Shown in pieces: positions 27,627 to 38,377 of a stretch of DNA of 64,000 bases (its first letter is position 1; the number at the start of each line of letters is the position of its first letter). The DNA is from Bin80 sp965220365 (lineage in GTDB: Bacteria > Bacteroidota > Rhodothermia > Rhodothermales > Bin80): assembly GCA_965220365.1 (NCBI GenBank), contig OZ244823.1:2480001-2544000 (forward strand), written 5' to 3'. A program made the position numbers and the translations under genes. The notes below the pieces were generated by a model that saw nothing but the letters and a program-made list of their open reading frames with translations, ran no database searches and was not told the origin of the DNA.

Positions 27627-30600
27627 TTAAACCTTGAGTTCCAGCACCGGCTTGACTCTCTTAATCGGGGGCTGACTGGGAGTTGAATCACCTCCTGCCG
27701 ACTGCTCAATATCAGCACTGATTGAGGCTTGCAGTTCTTCCAGTTCACTCTTGGAGCCAACCACGATATCACGGAATCGACGTTGTCCCGTTCCGGCTGG
27801 AATCAAGTGGCCAACAATTACATTCTCCTTGAGTCCGTAAAGCGGATCAACTTTCGCTGCGATTGCTGCCTCTGTAAGCACCTTGGTGGTTTCCTGGAAT
27901 GAGGCAGCCGATATGAACGAGTCAGTCGCAAGTGCTGCCTGTGTAATCCCCAAAAGTATTGGTTCTCCAACGGCGGGCTGTGCTTCACGTACGGTAACCT
28001 CTTTGATATCACGTCGCTTCATTTCTGAATTCACCTCTCGCAACTGGCGTCGATCTACCAGAGAACCGATACGCAGTCCCGAGTCTCCTGCATCCGTGAC
28101 TACAAACTTGTCATAAAGGGCATCATTGAGTTCTTCAAGCTGGAACCGCGCAATTCCTTCCTCTTCCAGAAGAGTTGTGTCGCCTGGATCGGTAACACGT
28201 ATTTTCTGCATCATCTGACGCACAATTACTTCAATGTGCTTGTCATTAATAGCAACCCCCTGCAACCTGTATACCTCCTGAATCTCATTCACGAGATATT
28301 CCTGCACTGCTCGAGCACCTTTAATTCGGAGAATATCCCTTGGAGAAATCTGTCCGTCCGAAAGTGCATCCCCGGCACGAACAAAATCGTGCTCATTGAC
28401 CAGAATATGTTTCTGCAACGAAACGAGATAGGAGTGCTTATCTATCTCGTCACGGCTCGTGACGACAACCTCCTGCGCACCGCGCTTCCTCCCACCAAAA
28501 CTCACTACCCCATCAATCTCGCTGACCACCGCAGCGTCGGTTGGTGTCCGCGCTTCGAAAAGTTCAGTTACACGGGGCAAGCCACCCGTAATGTCGCGAG
28601 TCCTGGCCGACTGCCTCGGAATTTTTGCCAGTACTTCGCCCGCCTGCACAAAATCCCCCTCATTCACCTGTAAGCGTGCACGAACCGGCAACGGGTATTC
28701 ACGGTGATTATCGTCATCCATAAATACCCGGAGTGCAGGAGTGAGTGACCGTTCTCTGCTCTCAATAATTACCTTATCCTTTCGGCCAATGAACTTATCC
28801 GATTCTTCCCGCAATGTTGTGCCGTCAATAATATCCTGGAATTGAATAGAACCAGACACCTCAGATAAAATCACGCTATTATAGGGATCCCAACCGGCAA
28901 GAACCGCATCCTTATCCACAATTTCCCCATCGGATACAAGGACTTCAGCACCAAACGGAATGATCGACCCAAACAGCTGCCGATTTTCCTCGTCAACGAT
29001 ACGAATCTCCCCTTGTCGGGTGAGAACAATCTCCGTCGGGCCATCAGCACCCTCAAGTGAAACCGTGCGCAAATTCTCAAAGACCACCCGGCCTCCGAAT
29101 TTGCTTCTGATTGTGCTGTCCGCTTCAATCCGACTAGCGGTCCCCCCAACGTGAAACGTACGCAGGGTCAGCTGTGTACCTGGTTCACCGATGGATTGCG
29201 CTGCCACAATACCGACTGCCTCCCCTAACTCCACAAGCCGTCCGGTGCCTAGGTTACGCCCGTAACACAAGGCACATGTGCCCCGCTTACATTCGCAGGT
29301 AAGGACGGAACGAATTTCTACCCGTTCAATACTCGTCCCCGCGATATGCTTGGCTTTTCCCTCATCAATCATCTCATTGGCACGCACAATCATTTGATCC
29401 GTAAGCGGATCACGCACATCATGCAGTGACACGCGGCCAAGAATCCGGTCCGCCAGTGGTTCCACGACCGTCTCATTGTCCTTGAGCGCGGTGATTCCAA
29501 TCCCTCGCAATGTACCGCAATCATATTCCGTAATCGTTACATCCTGCGCTACATCTACCAGACGGCGAGTCAAATAACCGGCATCAGCAGTTTTGAGGGC
29601 CGTATCTGCAAGGCCTTTCCGCGCACCGTGTGTTGAGATAAAGTACTCCAGTACCGATAAGCCTTCCTTGAAATTTGATACAATCGGGTTTTCAATAATC
29701 TCACCTGCAGAGCCGACTAGGCTTTTTTGCGGTTTTGCCATCAGCCCACGCATTCCCCCCAATTGCCGGATCTGCTCTTTTGAGCCACGAGCACCTGAAT
29801 CGGCCATCATATAGATCGCATTAAAGCCATCTTCATGCTCTTTCAGCGTATCAAAGAGAACCTCGGATACACTATTGTTCGTACGAGTCCAGATATCTAT
29901 AACTTTGTTATAGCGCTCATTGTCGGTGATATAACCTTCCTCGTAGTTGTCATAGGCTTCAGCAACCTCGGTCTCCGCCGTGCTGATGAGGTCAATCTTT
30001 TTATCTGGAACAACAATGTCTGCCAGTGAAAAGGTGAGTCCGGCAATTGTCGCACGTTCAAAGCCAGCCCGTTTAATCTCATCTAGAAAACGAGCTGTCT
30101 GTGGGAAGTCTGTTGCCGTCAATACCTCTCCGATGATACGCCGCAGATTCTTTTTCGTCAGCACATCATTGATATAGGGTACACCATCTGGCACAACTTC
30201 ATTAAACAGTACACGGCCGACCGTTGTATCCGTGATCTCCCCCGTACTCAATCGGACCTTGATTTTGGCATGAACATCAATCATTTGCTGATCAAAGGCC
30301 TGTCTGACCTCTGATAAAGAGGAAAACTTCATTCCTTCCCCTTTGCAACCTGAACGTGATTTGGTCAGGTAGTACAGACCAAGGACCATATCCTGTGTTG
30401 GCACTGTGATGGGACCACCATGAGCTGGCGAGAGGATGTTGTGGCTTGACAACATCAAGAGCATCGCCTCCATGCACGCATCGTGCCCTAATGGGACATG
30501 AACAGCCATCTGGTCCCCATCAAAGTCAGCATTAAATGCCGTGCATACAAGGGGATGTAACTGGATTGCTTTTCCTTCTGTCAAGACCGGTTGGAATGCC

Positions 30601-31946
30601 TGGAAACCCAGTCGATGGAGCGTAGGTGCTCGGTTCAACATGACCGGACGTCCCTGGATTACTTTTTCCAGAATATCCCAGACCTCTGATGTTCGTTTGT
30701 CAACGATCTTCTTGGCACTCTTCACGGTTTTGACGATTCCTCGCTCAATCAGCTTTCTGATCACAAATGGCTTAAATAACTCGACAGCCATTTCTTTTGG
30801 GATACCACACTGGTGCAAATCAAGCTCGGGCCCCACCACAATGACTGAGCGTCCGGAATAGTCTACACGTTTTCCCAACAGGTTCTGGCGAAAGCGCCCC
30901 TGCTTCCCCTTGAGCATATCCGAAAGGCTTTTTAATGCTCGATTCGAATCGCTGCGTACTGCATTTACCTTACGGGAATTATCAAAGAGACTGTCCACAG
31001 CCTCCTGAAGCATCCGTTTCTCATTCCGCAGTATGACTTCCGGTGCTTTAATATCAATTAGACGTTGCAACCTGTTGTTGCGAATGATCACTCGGCGGTA
31101 AAGATCATTCAGGTCACTCGTAGCAAACCTGCCACCTTCCAAGGGAACCAGAGGGCGTAGCTCAGGCGGAATTACAGGAATCACACGCAGGACCATCCAC
31201 TCTGGATAGTTATCCAACCTTCGATTCGCATCTCGGAAGGCCTCAACCACAGTCAGGCGTTTAATTGCATCCGCCTTACGCTGTTGACTGCTTTCCGTCT
31301 TGATCTGAAATCTGAGTTCATGAGAAAGCTCTTCCAGTTTAAGGCGCTTTAGCATAAACTCAATCGCCTCCCCCCCGATCATTGCAATAAACTTCTCGGG
31401 ATCATCATCAGAGAGACGATTATTGTCTTCTCTGATCTTGTACAGGATCTCATAATAGTCTTCTTCTTTCAGAAGTTGGTTATCCTCAATTCCATGTTCA
31501 GCGGCACACCCTGCCTGGACAACTACGTACTCCTCAAAGTAAATGACCTTCTCTAGCTTCTTCGTCCGAATATTAAGCAGATGTCCAATCTTGTTCGGCA
31601 TAGTACGGAAGTACCAGATATGTACAACAGGAACAGACAAGGCAATATGCCCCATACGCTCACGTCGCACACTCTTTTGAGTCACTTCCACGCCACAGCG
31701 ATCGCAAATAATCCCCTTGTAGCGAATGCGTTTGTACTTGCTGCAGTAGCACTCCCAATCTTTGACGGGACCAAAAATTCGCTCGCAGAACAGCCCATCC
31801 TTCTCGGGCTTGAAACTGCGATAATTGATCGTCTCTGGCTTGAGAACCTCACCATGACTCCGATCCAGAATTGTCTCTGGCGAGGCAAGGTTAATGGTGA
31901 TAGATGAAAAGGTTTTACTCTGTGATGGGGTATTCCCGTACGGCAT
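27627..31946 (-). CDS. rpoC: DNA-directed RNA polymerase beta' subunit
   Basis: About 1,439 residues from ATG 31946 (MPYGNTPSQSKTF), chosen over an upstream TTG because it matches the family N-terminus. Visible marks: N-terminal zinc finger CYCSKYKRIRYKGIICDRCG, the catalytic NADFDGDQMAVHVPL with its three Asp, and a second zinc site with CECKRGTCALC. It forms the active site of RNA polymerase with RpoB. The gene lies 47 bases after rpoB. Confidence 0.99.
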   Translation of the reverse strand: MPYGNTPSQSKTFSSITINLASPETILDRSHGEVLKPETINYRSFKPEKDGLFCERIFGPVKDWECYCSKYKRIRYKGIICDRCGVEVTQKSVRRERMGHIALSVPVVHIWYFRTMPNKIGHLLNIRTKKLEKVIYFEEYVVVQAGCAAEHGIEDNQLLKEEDYYEILYKIREDNNRLSDDDPEKFIAMIGGEAIEFMLKRLKLEELSHELRFQIKTESSQQRKADAIKRLTVVEAFRDANRRLDNYPEWMVLRVIPVIPPELRPLVPLEGGRFATSDLNDLYRRVIIRNNRLQRLIDIKAPEVILRNEKRMLQEAVDSLFDNSRKVNAVRSDSNRALKSLSDMLKGKQGRFRQNLLGKRVDYSGRSVIVVGPELDLHQCGIPKEMAVELFKPFVIRKLIERGIVKTVKSAKKIVDKRTSEVWDILEKVIQGRPVMLNRAPTLHRLGFQAFQPVLTEGKAIQLHPLVCTAFNADFDGDQMAVHVPLGHDACMEAMLLMLSSHNILSPAHGGPITVPTQDMVLGLYYLTKSRSGCKGEGMKFSSLSEVRQAFDQQMIDVHAKIKVRLSTGEITDTTVGRVLFNEVVPDGVPYINDVLTKKNLRRIIGEVLTATDFPQTARFLDEIKRAGFERATIAGLTFSLADIVVPDKKIDLISTAETEVAEAYDNYEEGYITDNERYNKVIDIWTRTNNSVSEVLFDTLKEHEDGFNAIYMMADSGARGSKEQIRQLGGMRGLMAKPQKSLVGSAGEIIENPIVSNFKEGLSVLEYFISTHGARKGLADTALKTADAGYLTRRLVDVAQDVTITEYDCGTLRGIGITALKDNETVVEPLADRILGRVSLHDVRDPLTDQMIVRANEMIDEGKAKHIAGTSIERVEIRSVLTCECKRGTCALCYGRNLGTGRLVELGEAVGIVAAQSIGEPGTQLTLRTFHVGGTASRIEADSTIRSKFGGRVVFENLRTVSLEGADGPTEIVLTRQGEIRIVDEENRQLFGSIIPFGAEVLVSDGEIVDKDAVLAGWDPYNSVILSEVSGSIQFQDIIDGTTLREESDKFIGRKDKVIIESRERSLTPALRVFMDDDNHREYPLPVRARLQVNEGDFVQAGEVLAKIPRQSARTRDITGGLPRVTELFEARTPTDAAVVSEIDGVVSFGGRKRGAQEVVVTSRDEIDKHSYLVSLQKHILVNEHDFVRAGDALSDGQISPRDILRIKGARAVQEYLVNEIQEVYRLQGVAINDKHIEVIVRQMMQKIRVTDPGDTTLLEEEGIARFQLEELNDALYDKFVVTDAGDSGLRIGSLVDRRQLREVNSEMKRRDIKEVTVREAQPAVGEPILLGITQAALATDSFISAASFQETTKVLTEAAIAAKVDPLYGLKENVIVGHLIPAGTGQRRFRDIVVGSKSELEELQASISADIEQSAGGDSTPSQPPIKRVKPVLELKV

Positions 31947-31993
31947 AATGCGGTCAACCTGGCTATTTAGAGTTGAATGGGTAACGACCAATC

Positions 31994-34900
31994 CTACTGG
32001 TCAAGTGACACCTCGAGACCGAGTCCCTGAAGCTCCCGGACGAGCACGTTAAAGCTCTCCGGGATACCAGCCGATGGCATATTCTCACCCTTAACGATAC
32101 ATTCATACGCCTTCGATCGGCCATGAACATCATCACTCTTATAGGTGAGCATCTCCTGTAATACATTGGAAGCTCCATAGGCATACATTGCCCAGACCTC
32201 CATTTCTCCCAACCGCTGACCACCAAACTGCGCCTTACCTCCCAGCGGCTGCTGGGTGATGAGGCTGTAGGGGCCAATGGAGCGGGCATGAATTTTATCG
32301 TCAACTAAATGGCTAAGCTTCAGCATATAGATTTGACCAACCGTTGTTTTTTGATCGAATGGTTCTCCCGTTAAGCCATCATACAACTGCGTCCTGCCGT
32401 CTACGGGCAAACCTGCTTCTTGCATATTTTCAATCAGGTCCGGCATCGTTGGCCCATCAAAGCTTGGCGTTGCGAAGCGCTTCCCTAGCTTGGCACCGGC
32501 CCAGCCAAGGAGGGTTTCATAAATCTGCCCCAAATTCATTCGGGAGGGGACTCCAAGAGGATTGAGTACAATATCAACTGGTGTACCATCCTCAAGGAAT
32601 GGCATGTCTTCCACCGGAACAATACGAGCAACTACCCCCTTGTTGCCGTGTCGCCCAGCCATCTTATCTCCTACCTGAATCTTACGCTTCTTGGCTACAT
32701 AGACTTTGGCAAGTTGGACAATTCCTGGGGAGAGTTCATCTCCCATTTGTGCCCGATGGCGCTCACGTTTGAACTTGGCATCAATCTGATCAAAGGCTTT
32801 ATTGAAATTCTCAAACAGATTTTTCAGATGCTTGTCTGTCCCGCGTTTCCCTTTCACTGAGAAATGTGGATTCAACTCATAAGGCTGGACATCCTTGAAA
32901 TCTGATTCCTGAATTTTTGCACCTTCCGATACGACGATTTCGCCGTGCTGAGACTCAAGGTTGGTTTTTGCGGTGCATCCCTTCGAAAGTTCAAAAAATT
33001 TCTCCGAGAATTCTGCTTGCAACTTTGTTAATTCCCGCTCAAAAGTGTTTTCGATCTCAGCAAGCTGCTGATGCTCACGTTTCTTTGATTCAGGGTCAGA
33101 ACTGCGCCGACTGAAGAGTTGCGTGTCAATCACTACACCTTCCATTCCAGGAGGTGCCTTCAATGAAGCATCCTTCACATCGCCTGCCTTATCACCAAAA
33201 ATTGCTCTCAGTAGTTTCTCTTCAGGAGTAGGATCGGTCTCCCCCTTCGGAGTGATCTTCCCGACAATGATATCTCCTGCCTTTACCTCCGCGCCAACCC
33301 GTACGATTCCACGCTCATCCAGATCTTTGGTCGCTTCAACCGACACATTGGGGATCTCGCGTGTAAGCTCCTCCTGTCCACGCTTTGTCTCTCTGACCTG
33401 CAGATCAAAGGCTTCAATATGTACGGATGTAAAGACATCCTCTGAAACGAGGCGCTCGGAGAGCACGATTGCATCCTCAAAGTTGTAGCCTCGCCAGGGC
33501 ATAAAGGCTACCAATACATTCTTGCCAAGTGCCAGCTCCCCATTTTCGGTTCCAAAGCCATCCGTCAGAACCGTACCCTCTTCTACTTTCTGGCCGACCT
33601 TAACGATCGGTTTCTGATTGATGCAAGTGTCCTGATTCGTGCGGCGGAATTTGGTAAGCTCATATTCAGTTACCGGCTCTTTGAATGCTACTTTTCGCTC
33701 AACAGCAGACTGGTTATACCGAATTACAATCCGTGTCGAATCGACATACTCAACAACCCCTTTCCCTTTAGCGACCAAGGCAGCTCGCGAATCTCTTGCG
33801 ACACGCCCTTCCAGTCCTGTACCCACGATTGGTGCCTCTGCACGAAGTAATGGAACCGCTTGTCGCTGCATGTTTGATCCCATCAATGCGCGGTTTGCAT
33901 CGTCATGTTCAAGGAATGGAATAATTGATGCGCTCGGCGAAACAATCTGATTTGGAGCGATATCCATAAACTGAATCCGCTCGGGTCGCTCCGATGGAAA
34001 TTCTCCCCGATGGCGACACCGCACCAGTTCGTCCAAAAAGTAGCCGTTCTCATCAATGCGGGCATTGGCCTGTGCAATGACTGCATCATCTTCCTCCTCT
34101 GCTGAGAGATAGACAATAGAATCGGTTACTTTTCCATCATCGACCCGTCGATAGGGCGTCTCGATGAAACCGAAGTGATTGATCCGTCCATGTACACAAA
34201 GTGAGGAGATCAATCCAATATTCGGACCTTCCGGTGTTTCAATCGGACAAAGCCGTCCGTAGTGTGTGTAATGTACGTCACGAACTTCAAATCCAGCACG
34301 CTCTCGTGTCAGTCCTCCAGGACCTAACGCCGACATCCGACGCTTGTGTGTTAACTCAGCCAGTGGATTCGTTTGATCCATGTACTGACTCAGCTGATTT
34401 GTACCGAAAAACGTGTTGATTACACTTGAAATCGTCTTTGCATTAACCAGATCCTGAGGTGTCAGAGAATCTGCATCCCGCGCATTCATTCGTTCACGAA
34501 TCGTGCGAGCCATGCGAGCCAACCCAAGCGAAAACTGGGTTCCCAACTGCTCTCCTACCGTACGCACTCGCCGGTTACTCAGATGGTCGATATCATCCAA
34601 TCCGGTTTGTTCAGAGCGTAGCTCTAACAGCCTGCGGATGATAGTAACAATATCTTCTTGCGTCAGCGTGACGGTTTCCGGGGGTACATTCAGCCCTAGG
34701 CGCTTATTGATACGATAGCGTCCGACTGCTCCCAGATCATATCGTTTCTCATTGAAAATGAGTCGGTCGAGTATATTTTTGGCCGCGTCAGAGTCTGGAG
34801 GATCACTATCGCGCAGCACCCGATACAGCTCTTCCAGTGCTTCTGGCTGGTTGCTTGCCGGATCGCGCCTGAGCGTCTTGATCAATGTGCTAATATCCAG

Positions 34901-35998
34901 GGTATCATCTTCTTCTTCCTCGTGCAGCAAGTAGATCTGATCCACCTTGTAGTTCCGTAGAGCAGTCCAGTCTTCCTCTTCAAGAACATGATCTGCAGGC
35001 AAGATGATTCGATTGACCTTTTCTTCAATAATTTCGCCCGTCGCCTGATTGATATACTCAATCACATCACCAGTTTCTTTGTCAATGTGCTCAATCATCT
35101 CGCCGGTTTGTTTGTCAATAACTTCGACAAACTCACCTACGTCACGCGACTGATACTCAATATCAAAACCAGTTTCACGTTCCTGATACCCGAGAAGCTC
35201 ACCTGTTTTTTCGTCAACCACACGGATGGGAACAACTTTTCGAGTGACATCGAATGCCAACCTCGAGCCAATCAATTTTTTGAAGTCCCGCTTGAGGTTT
35301 GTGCTCGCACTCTTTGCCAGATCAAACAAACGAATGACTTCATCCGTCTCTCCAAACCCCATCGCCCGCAAGAGTGTCGTTACTGGTAACTTCCTCTTAC
35401 GGTCAATGTACGCCCACATTACATTCTGCACATCCGTAGAAAATTCGATCCAAGAACCACGGAACGGAATAATCCGTGCAGAAAAAAGCTCTGTCCCATT
35501 CGGATGAATTGCACGTCCAAAGAAGACACCAGGGCTCCGGTGCAACTGCGAAACAACAACGCGTTCCGCGCCATTGATTACGAACGAGCCACGCGAGGTC
35601 ATTGCGGGCAAATCTCCCAGATATACTTCCTGCTCAACCGCCTCTTCTGCCTCATCCTCATTTTCGTCCTCTTTTGCAGAAAGCCGCAAGGTCGCTTTGA
35701 GGGGGATTGCGTAATTCAGTCCCTGTGCAAGACATTCCTCAATAGAATGCTTTGATGCACCAAGCGAGTAATCAATAAACTCCAGGATATAGCGACCCTT
35801 GGTATCCTCAATCGGAAAATGATTCAGAAAGATTTGTTGCAACCCTTTTTCTTCCGAGCGCTGATCAGGAGATAGCTTTGCCTGTACAAAGTCCTCGTAA
35901 GATTCAAGTTGTATACCCAGGAAATCCGGGTAATCCAAAACGGGACGCGAGCGAGCGAAGTTGACTCGCGCTGCATGCTGGCCATTCTTATTGGACAT
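31994..35998 (-). CDS. rpoB: DNA-directed RNA polymerase beta subunit
   Basis: A 1,334-residue RpoB. Family blocks include the rifampicin region (FFGTNQLSQYMDQTNPLAEL, HKRRMSALGPGGL), GYNFEDAIVLSERL and KMAGRHGNKGV. An unusual insertion at about residues 290-324 holds three tandem 11-residue copies of the form IDKETGDVIEY, in an otherwise ordinary region. The gene lies 85 bases downstream of rplL and is followed by rpoC. Confidence 0.99.
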   Translation of the reverse strand: MSNKNGQHAARVNFARSRPVLDYPDFLGIQLESYEDFVQAKLSPDQRSEEKGLQQIFLNHFPIEDTKGRYILEFIDYSLGASKHSIEECLAQGLNYAIPLKATLRLSAKEDENEDEAEEAVEQEVYLGDLPAMTSRGSFVINGAERVVVSQLHRSPGVFFGRAIHPNGTELFSARIIPFRGSWIEFSTDVQNVMWAYIDRKRKLPVTTLLRAMGFGETDEVIRLFDLAKSASTNLKRDFKKLIGSRLAFDVTRKVVPIRVVDEKTGELLGYQERETGFDIEYQSRDVGEFVEVIDKQTGEMIEHIDKETGDVIEYINQATGEIIEEKVNRIILPADHVLEEEDWTALRNYKVDQIYLLHEEEEDDTLDISTLIKTLRRDPASNQPEALEELYRVLRDSDPPDSDAAKNILDRLIFNEKRYDLGAVGRYRINKRLGLNVPPETVTLTQEDIVTIIRRLLELRSEQTGLDDIDHLSNRRVRTVGEQLGTQFSLGLARMARTIRERMNARDADSLTPQDLVNAKTISSVINTFFGTNQLSQYMDQTNPLAELTHKRRMSALGPGGLTRERAGFEVRDVHYTHYGRLCPIETPEGPNIGLISSLCVHGRINHFGFIETPYRRVDDGKVTDSIVYLSAEEEDDAVIAQANARIDENGYFLDELVRCRHRGEFPSERPERIQFMDIAPNQIVSPSASIIPFLEHDDANRALMGSNMQRQAVPLLRAEAPIVGTGLEGRVARDSRAALVAKGKGVVEYVDSTRIVIRYNQSAVERKVAFKEPVTEYELTKFRRTNQDTCINQKPIVKVGQKVEEGTVLTDGFGTENGELALGKNVLVAFMPWRGYNFEDAIVLSERLVSEDVFTSVHIEAFDLQVRETKRGQEELTREIPNVSVEATKDLDERGIVRVGAEVKAGDIIVGKITPKGETDPTPEEKLLRAIFGDKAGDVKDASLKAPPGMEGVVIDTQLFSRRSSDPESKKREHQQLAEIENTFERELTKLQAEFSEKFFELSKGCTAKTNLESQHGEIVVSEGAKIQESDFKDVQPYELNPHFSVKGKRGTDKHLKNLFENFNKAFDQIDAKFKRERHRAQMGDELSPGIVQLAKVYVAKKRKIQVGDKMAGRHGNKGVVARIVPVEDMPFLEDGTPVDIVLNPLGVPSRMNLGQIYETLLGWAGAKLGKRFATPSFDGPTMPDLIENMQEAGLPVDGRTQLYDGLTGEPFDQKTTVGQIYMLKLSHLVDDKIHARSIGPYSLITQQPLGGKAQFGGQRLGEMEVWAMYAYGASNVLQEMLTYKSDDVHGRSKAYECIVKGENMPSAGIPESFNVLVRELQGLGLEVSLDQ

Positions 35999-36083
35999 GT
36001 ATGCCTAGGGGCTGGTAATAAATGTGGTCACCGACAAACAATTTGCCAGGAGTAATGCTCAGATATTGCTAAGAGGGTCAAAC

Positions 36084-36464
36084 CTACTTAATTTCGATCT
36101 CGGCACCTGCGGCTTCGAGACGTGTTTTTATTTCGTTGGCCTCCTCTTTTGAAGTACCCTCCTTGACGGGAGCAGGTACACTGTCAACCAATGCCTTCGC
36201 TTCTTTCAAGCCTAGTCCAGTGATCGCACGCACCTCTTTAATGACCCCGATCTTACTGCTTCCAAAGCTGTTGAGAACGACATCAAATGCGGTCTGCTCT
36301 TCAGCAGCTTCATCCTGGCCACCGCCGACGCCTGGAGCGGCCACCGCCACCGCCGCAGCGGCGGGCTTGATTCCGTACTCCGTCTCCAGGACAGAAGCCA
36401 GATCACTAGCTTCTTTGATTGTAAGGGATACCAACTGTTCAGCTAATTTTTTCAAGTCTGCCAT
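36084..36464 (-). CDS. rplL: Ribosomal protein L7/L12
   Basis: A 126-residue L7/L12: an N-terminal dimerisation helix (LKKLAEQLVSLTIKEASDLA), an Ala/Gly-rich hinge, and the globular C-terminal domain (KIGVIKEVRAITGLGLKEAK). It forms the stalk that recruits translation factors. It follows rplJ by 71 bases. Confidence 0.98.
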   Translation of the reverse strand: MADLKKLAEQLVSLTIKEASDLASVLETEYGIKPAAAAVAVAAPGVGGGQDEAAEEQTAFDVVLNSFGSSKIGVIKEVRAITGLGLKEAKALVDSVPAPVKEGTSKEEANEIKTRLEAAGAEIEIK

Positions 36465-36535
36465 GATTTTATAAGTTTTCCGGCGGCGGTCTCAGCCGGC
36501 AAAAGCTGCGCCGCAGATTAAGGGATTATGGCTGT

Positions 36536-37066
36536 TTAAGCCTCGTCACGGTCTTGCAATGATTTCAGGATTGCTATTAGATGGCTTCCCTGAGATTCAA
36601 TTGCGGAAACAACATTTTGAATTGGTGAAAGCAGAAGTGTTACCACTTCGCCCAATAACTCCTCTTTGGACTTCAGAGAAGCTAGTGCATCAATCTGACT
36701 CCCCTCAAACAGGGCTCCATCCACGATGGCAGCTCTCAGTTTGGGGAGATCTTGATTCGATTTTTTTCTGAATGCCTTGATCGCTCGCGCTGCAGCACTC
36801 GGCTCAACACTAATCGCCACCGCGGTAGGACCAAACAAATAGTCAAACGCTGCATCATAGCCACCGGTACTCTGCATCGCACGCTTTAACAGCGTGTTTT
36901 TGACCACACGGTACTCTACACCAGCCTCACGCAAGACTTGGCGTAACTGACTGACCTCTTCCACATTGAGGCCCTTATAATCAGTCACGTAAACCGAAGG
37001 ATTATCCTCCAGTTTTTCTGTTAAAAGCGCAACTTCTTCTTCTTTTTGAGCTCTGGTCACAGACAT
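36536..37066 (-). CDS. rplJ: Ribosomal protein L10
   Basis: A 176-residue L10 with the rRNA-binding N-domain (VYVTDYKGLNVEEVSQLRQ, VEYRVVKNTLLKRAM) and a C-terminal helix for L7/L12 dimers. It is 4 bases downstream of rplA, so it is likely translationally coupled. In many bacteria L10-L12 represses this operon through its leader; I did not find an obvious leader structure here. Confidence 0.97.
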   Translation of the reverse strand: MSVTRAQKEEEVALLTEKLEDNPSVYVTDYKGLNVEEVSQLRQVLREAGVEYRVVKNTLLKRAMQSTGGYDAAFDYLFGPTAVAISVEPSAAARAIKAFRKKSNQDLPKLRAAIVDGALFEGSQIDALASLKSKEELLGEVVTLLLSPIQNVVSAIESQGSHLIAILKSLQDRDEA

Positions 37067-37070
37067 CTAT

Positions 37071-37781
37071 TTATCGAGCAACGTTAACGGCTTCCGCACA
37101 CGATACTTCGACGGCGGGTCCCATACTAGTGGATAAGGTGATTGAACGAACATATGCGCCCTTTGCAGATGCGGGGCGCAGGCGCAACACTTCCATCAGA
37201 AATGCCCGCGCATTTTCTTCAAGTTGTGTTGCCGAAAAAGATACGCGCCCGATCCCAGTGTGCAGGTTCCCCTGCTTATCCACGCGAAAATCTATCTTCC
37301 CTGCCTTGACGGCCTTCACGGCGCCGGCAACATCCATCGTGACAGTCCCACTTTTGGGATTGGGCATCAGTCCCCTCGGACCCAGTACCCGCCCCAGGCG
37401 GCCAACCTTAGACATTACGTTTGGAGTGGCAATCACTACATCAATGTCTGTCCAACCCTCCTGAATGCGCTTAACATAATCATCCAGACCTACATGCTCT
37501 GCACCAGCAGATGTAGCTTCTTCCTGTTTGTCAGGACTTGCAAGGACAAGAACCCGGATCTTTTTTCCTGTTCCGTGGGGTAACGCTACACTACCACGAA
37601 CCATCTGATCAGCATGGCGCGGATCCACACCAAGTCGCAGGTCCATATCTACTGATTCGTCAAACTTCGCAGCCTTAATATTCTTGAGTACGTCTGCAGC
37701 TTCTTGCAATGTGAATGGACCACCCCCTGCCTCCTGAATCACCTTTGAAGCATTCTGATAACGTTTTCCTTTCCTTGCCAT
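37071..37781 (-). CDS. rplA: Ribosomal protein L1
   Basis: A 236-residue L1 with the signatures DMDLRLGVDPRHADQMVRG, LGRVLGPRGLMPNPKSGTV and KIDFRVDKQGNLH. It binds 23S rRNA at the L1 stalk and, in many bacteria, represses the rplKA mRNA. It lies 57 bases after rplK. Confidence 0.98.
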   Translation of the reverse strand: MARKGKRYQNASKVIQEAGGGPFTLQEAADVLKNIKAAKFDESVDMDLRLGVDPRHADQMVRGSVALPHGTGKKIRVLVLASPDKQEEATSAGAEHVGLDDYVKRIQEGWTDIDVVIATPNVMSKVGRLGRVLGPRGLMPNPKSGTVTMDVAGAVKAVKAGKIDFRVDKQGNLHTGIGRVSFSATQLEENARAFLMEVLRLRPASAKGAYVRSITLSTSMGPAVEVSCAEAVNVAR

Positions 37782-37838
37782 TGTGGTACTACAATTAAAT
37801 AATTTCCTACAGATCTACTTGCCCGAGATAAGCAATAC

Positions 37839-38279
37839 CTAAACCGGACGTCCAGTCACAATAATTCCCATTGAGCGGGCAGTCCCGGCAATCATAGCTG
37901 CCCCTTTATCCAGATCAAACGCGTTCAAGTCATCCATTTTTTTCTGTGCAATATCACGACAAGTATCCCACGTCACGGTACCAACTTTATTGCGGATGGA
38001 GTCATCTGCCCCCTTGTTGGAATCAATCGCCTGCAACAAAAGCACTGCAGCAGGGGGGCTTTTGACGATGAAGGAGAAGGACTTGTCTGCATAAACACTA
38101 ATCACCACGGGAAGTACCAGCCCCATGCGATCCTTGGTCGCCGCATTGAACTGATTACAAAAATCCATGATATTCAAGCCGTATTGCCCGAGTGCGGGGC
38201 CAATGGGTGGAGCCGGATTCGCCTGCCCAGCCTTGACTTGAAGCTTGATAAGGTTTTCAACGGGTTTTCCTGCAGCCAT
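37839..38279 (-). CDS. rplK: Ribosomal protein L11
   Basis: A 146-residue L11 from ATG 38279 (MAAGKPVENLIKLQVKAGQA). The thiostrepton-site block NPAPPIGPALGQYGLNIMDF and the C-terminal signature DLNAFDLDKGAAMIAGTARS are present. The longer frame that starts 7 codons upstream does not match the family. Confidence 0.98.
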   Translation of the reverse strand: MAAGKPVENLIKLQVKAGQANPAPPIGPALGQYGLNIMDFCNQFNAATKDRMGLVLPVVISVYADKSFSFIVKSPPAAVLLLQAIDSNKGADDSIRNKVGTVTWDTCRDIAQKKMDDLNAFDLDKGAAMIAGTARSMGIIVTGRPV

Positions 38280-38377
38280 AATTGATCTTTGGGTAAGCAC
38301 GGAAATTTAGGCGTAACTCGGTGTTACGGATACAAATCAACTGGGTTCCCAATTTCTGCAAGCTCTCGAAAATATTT

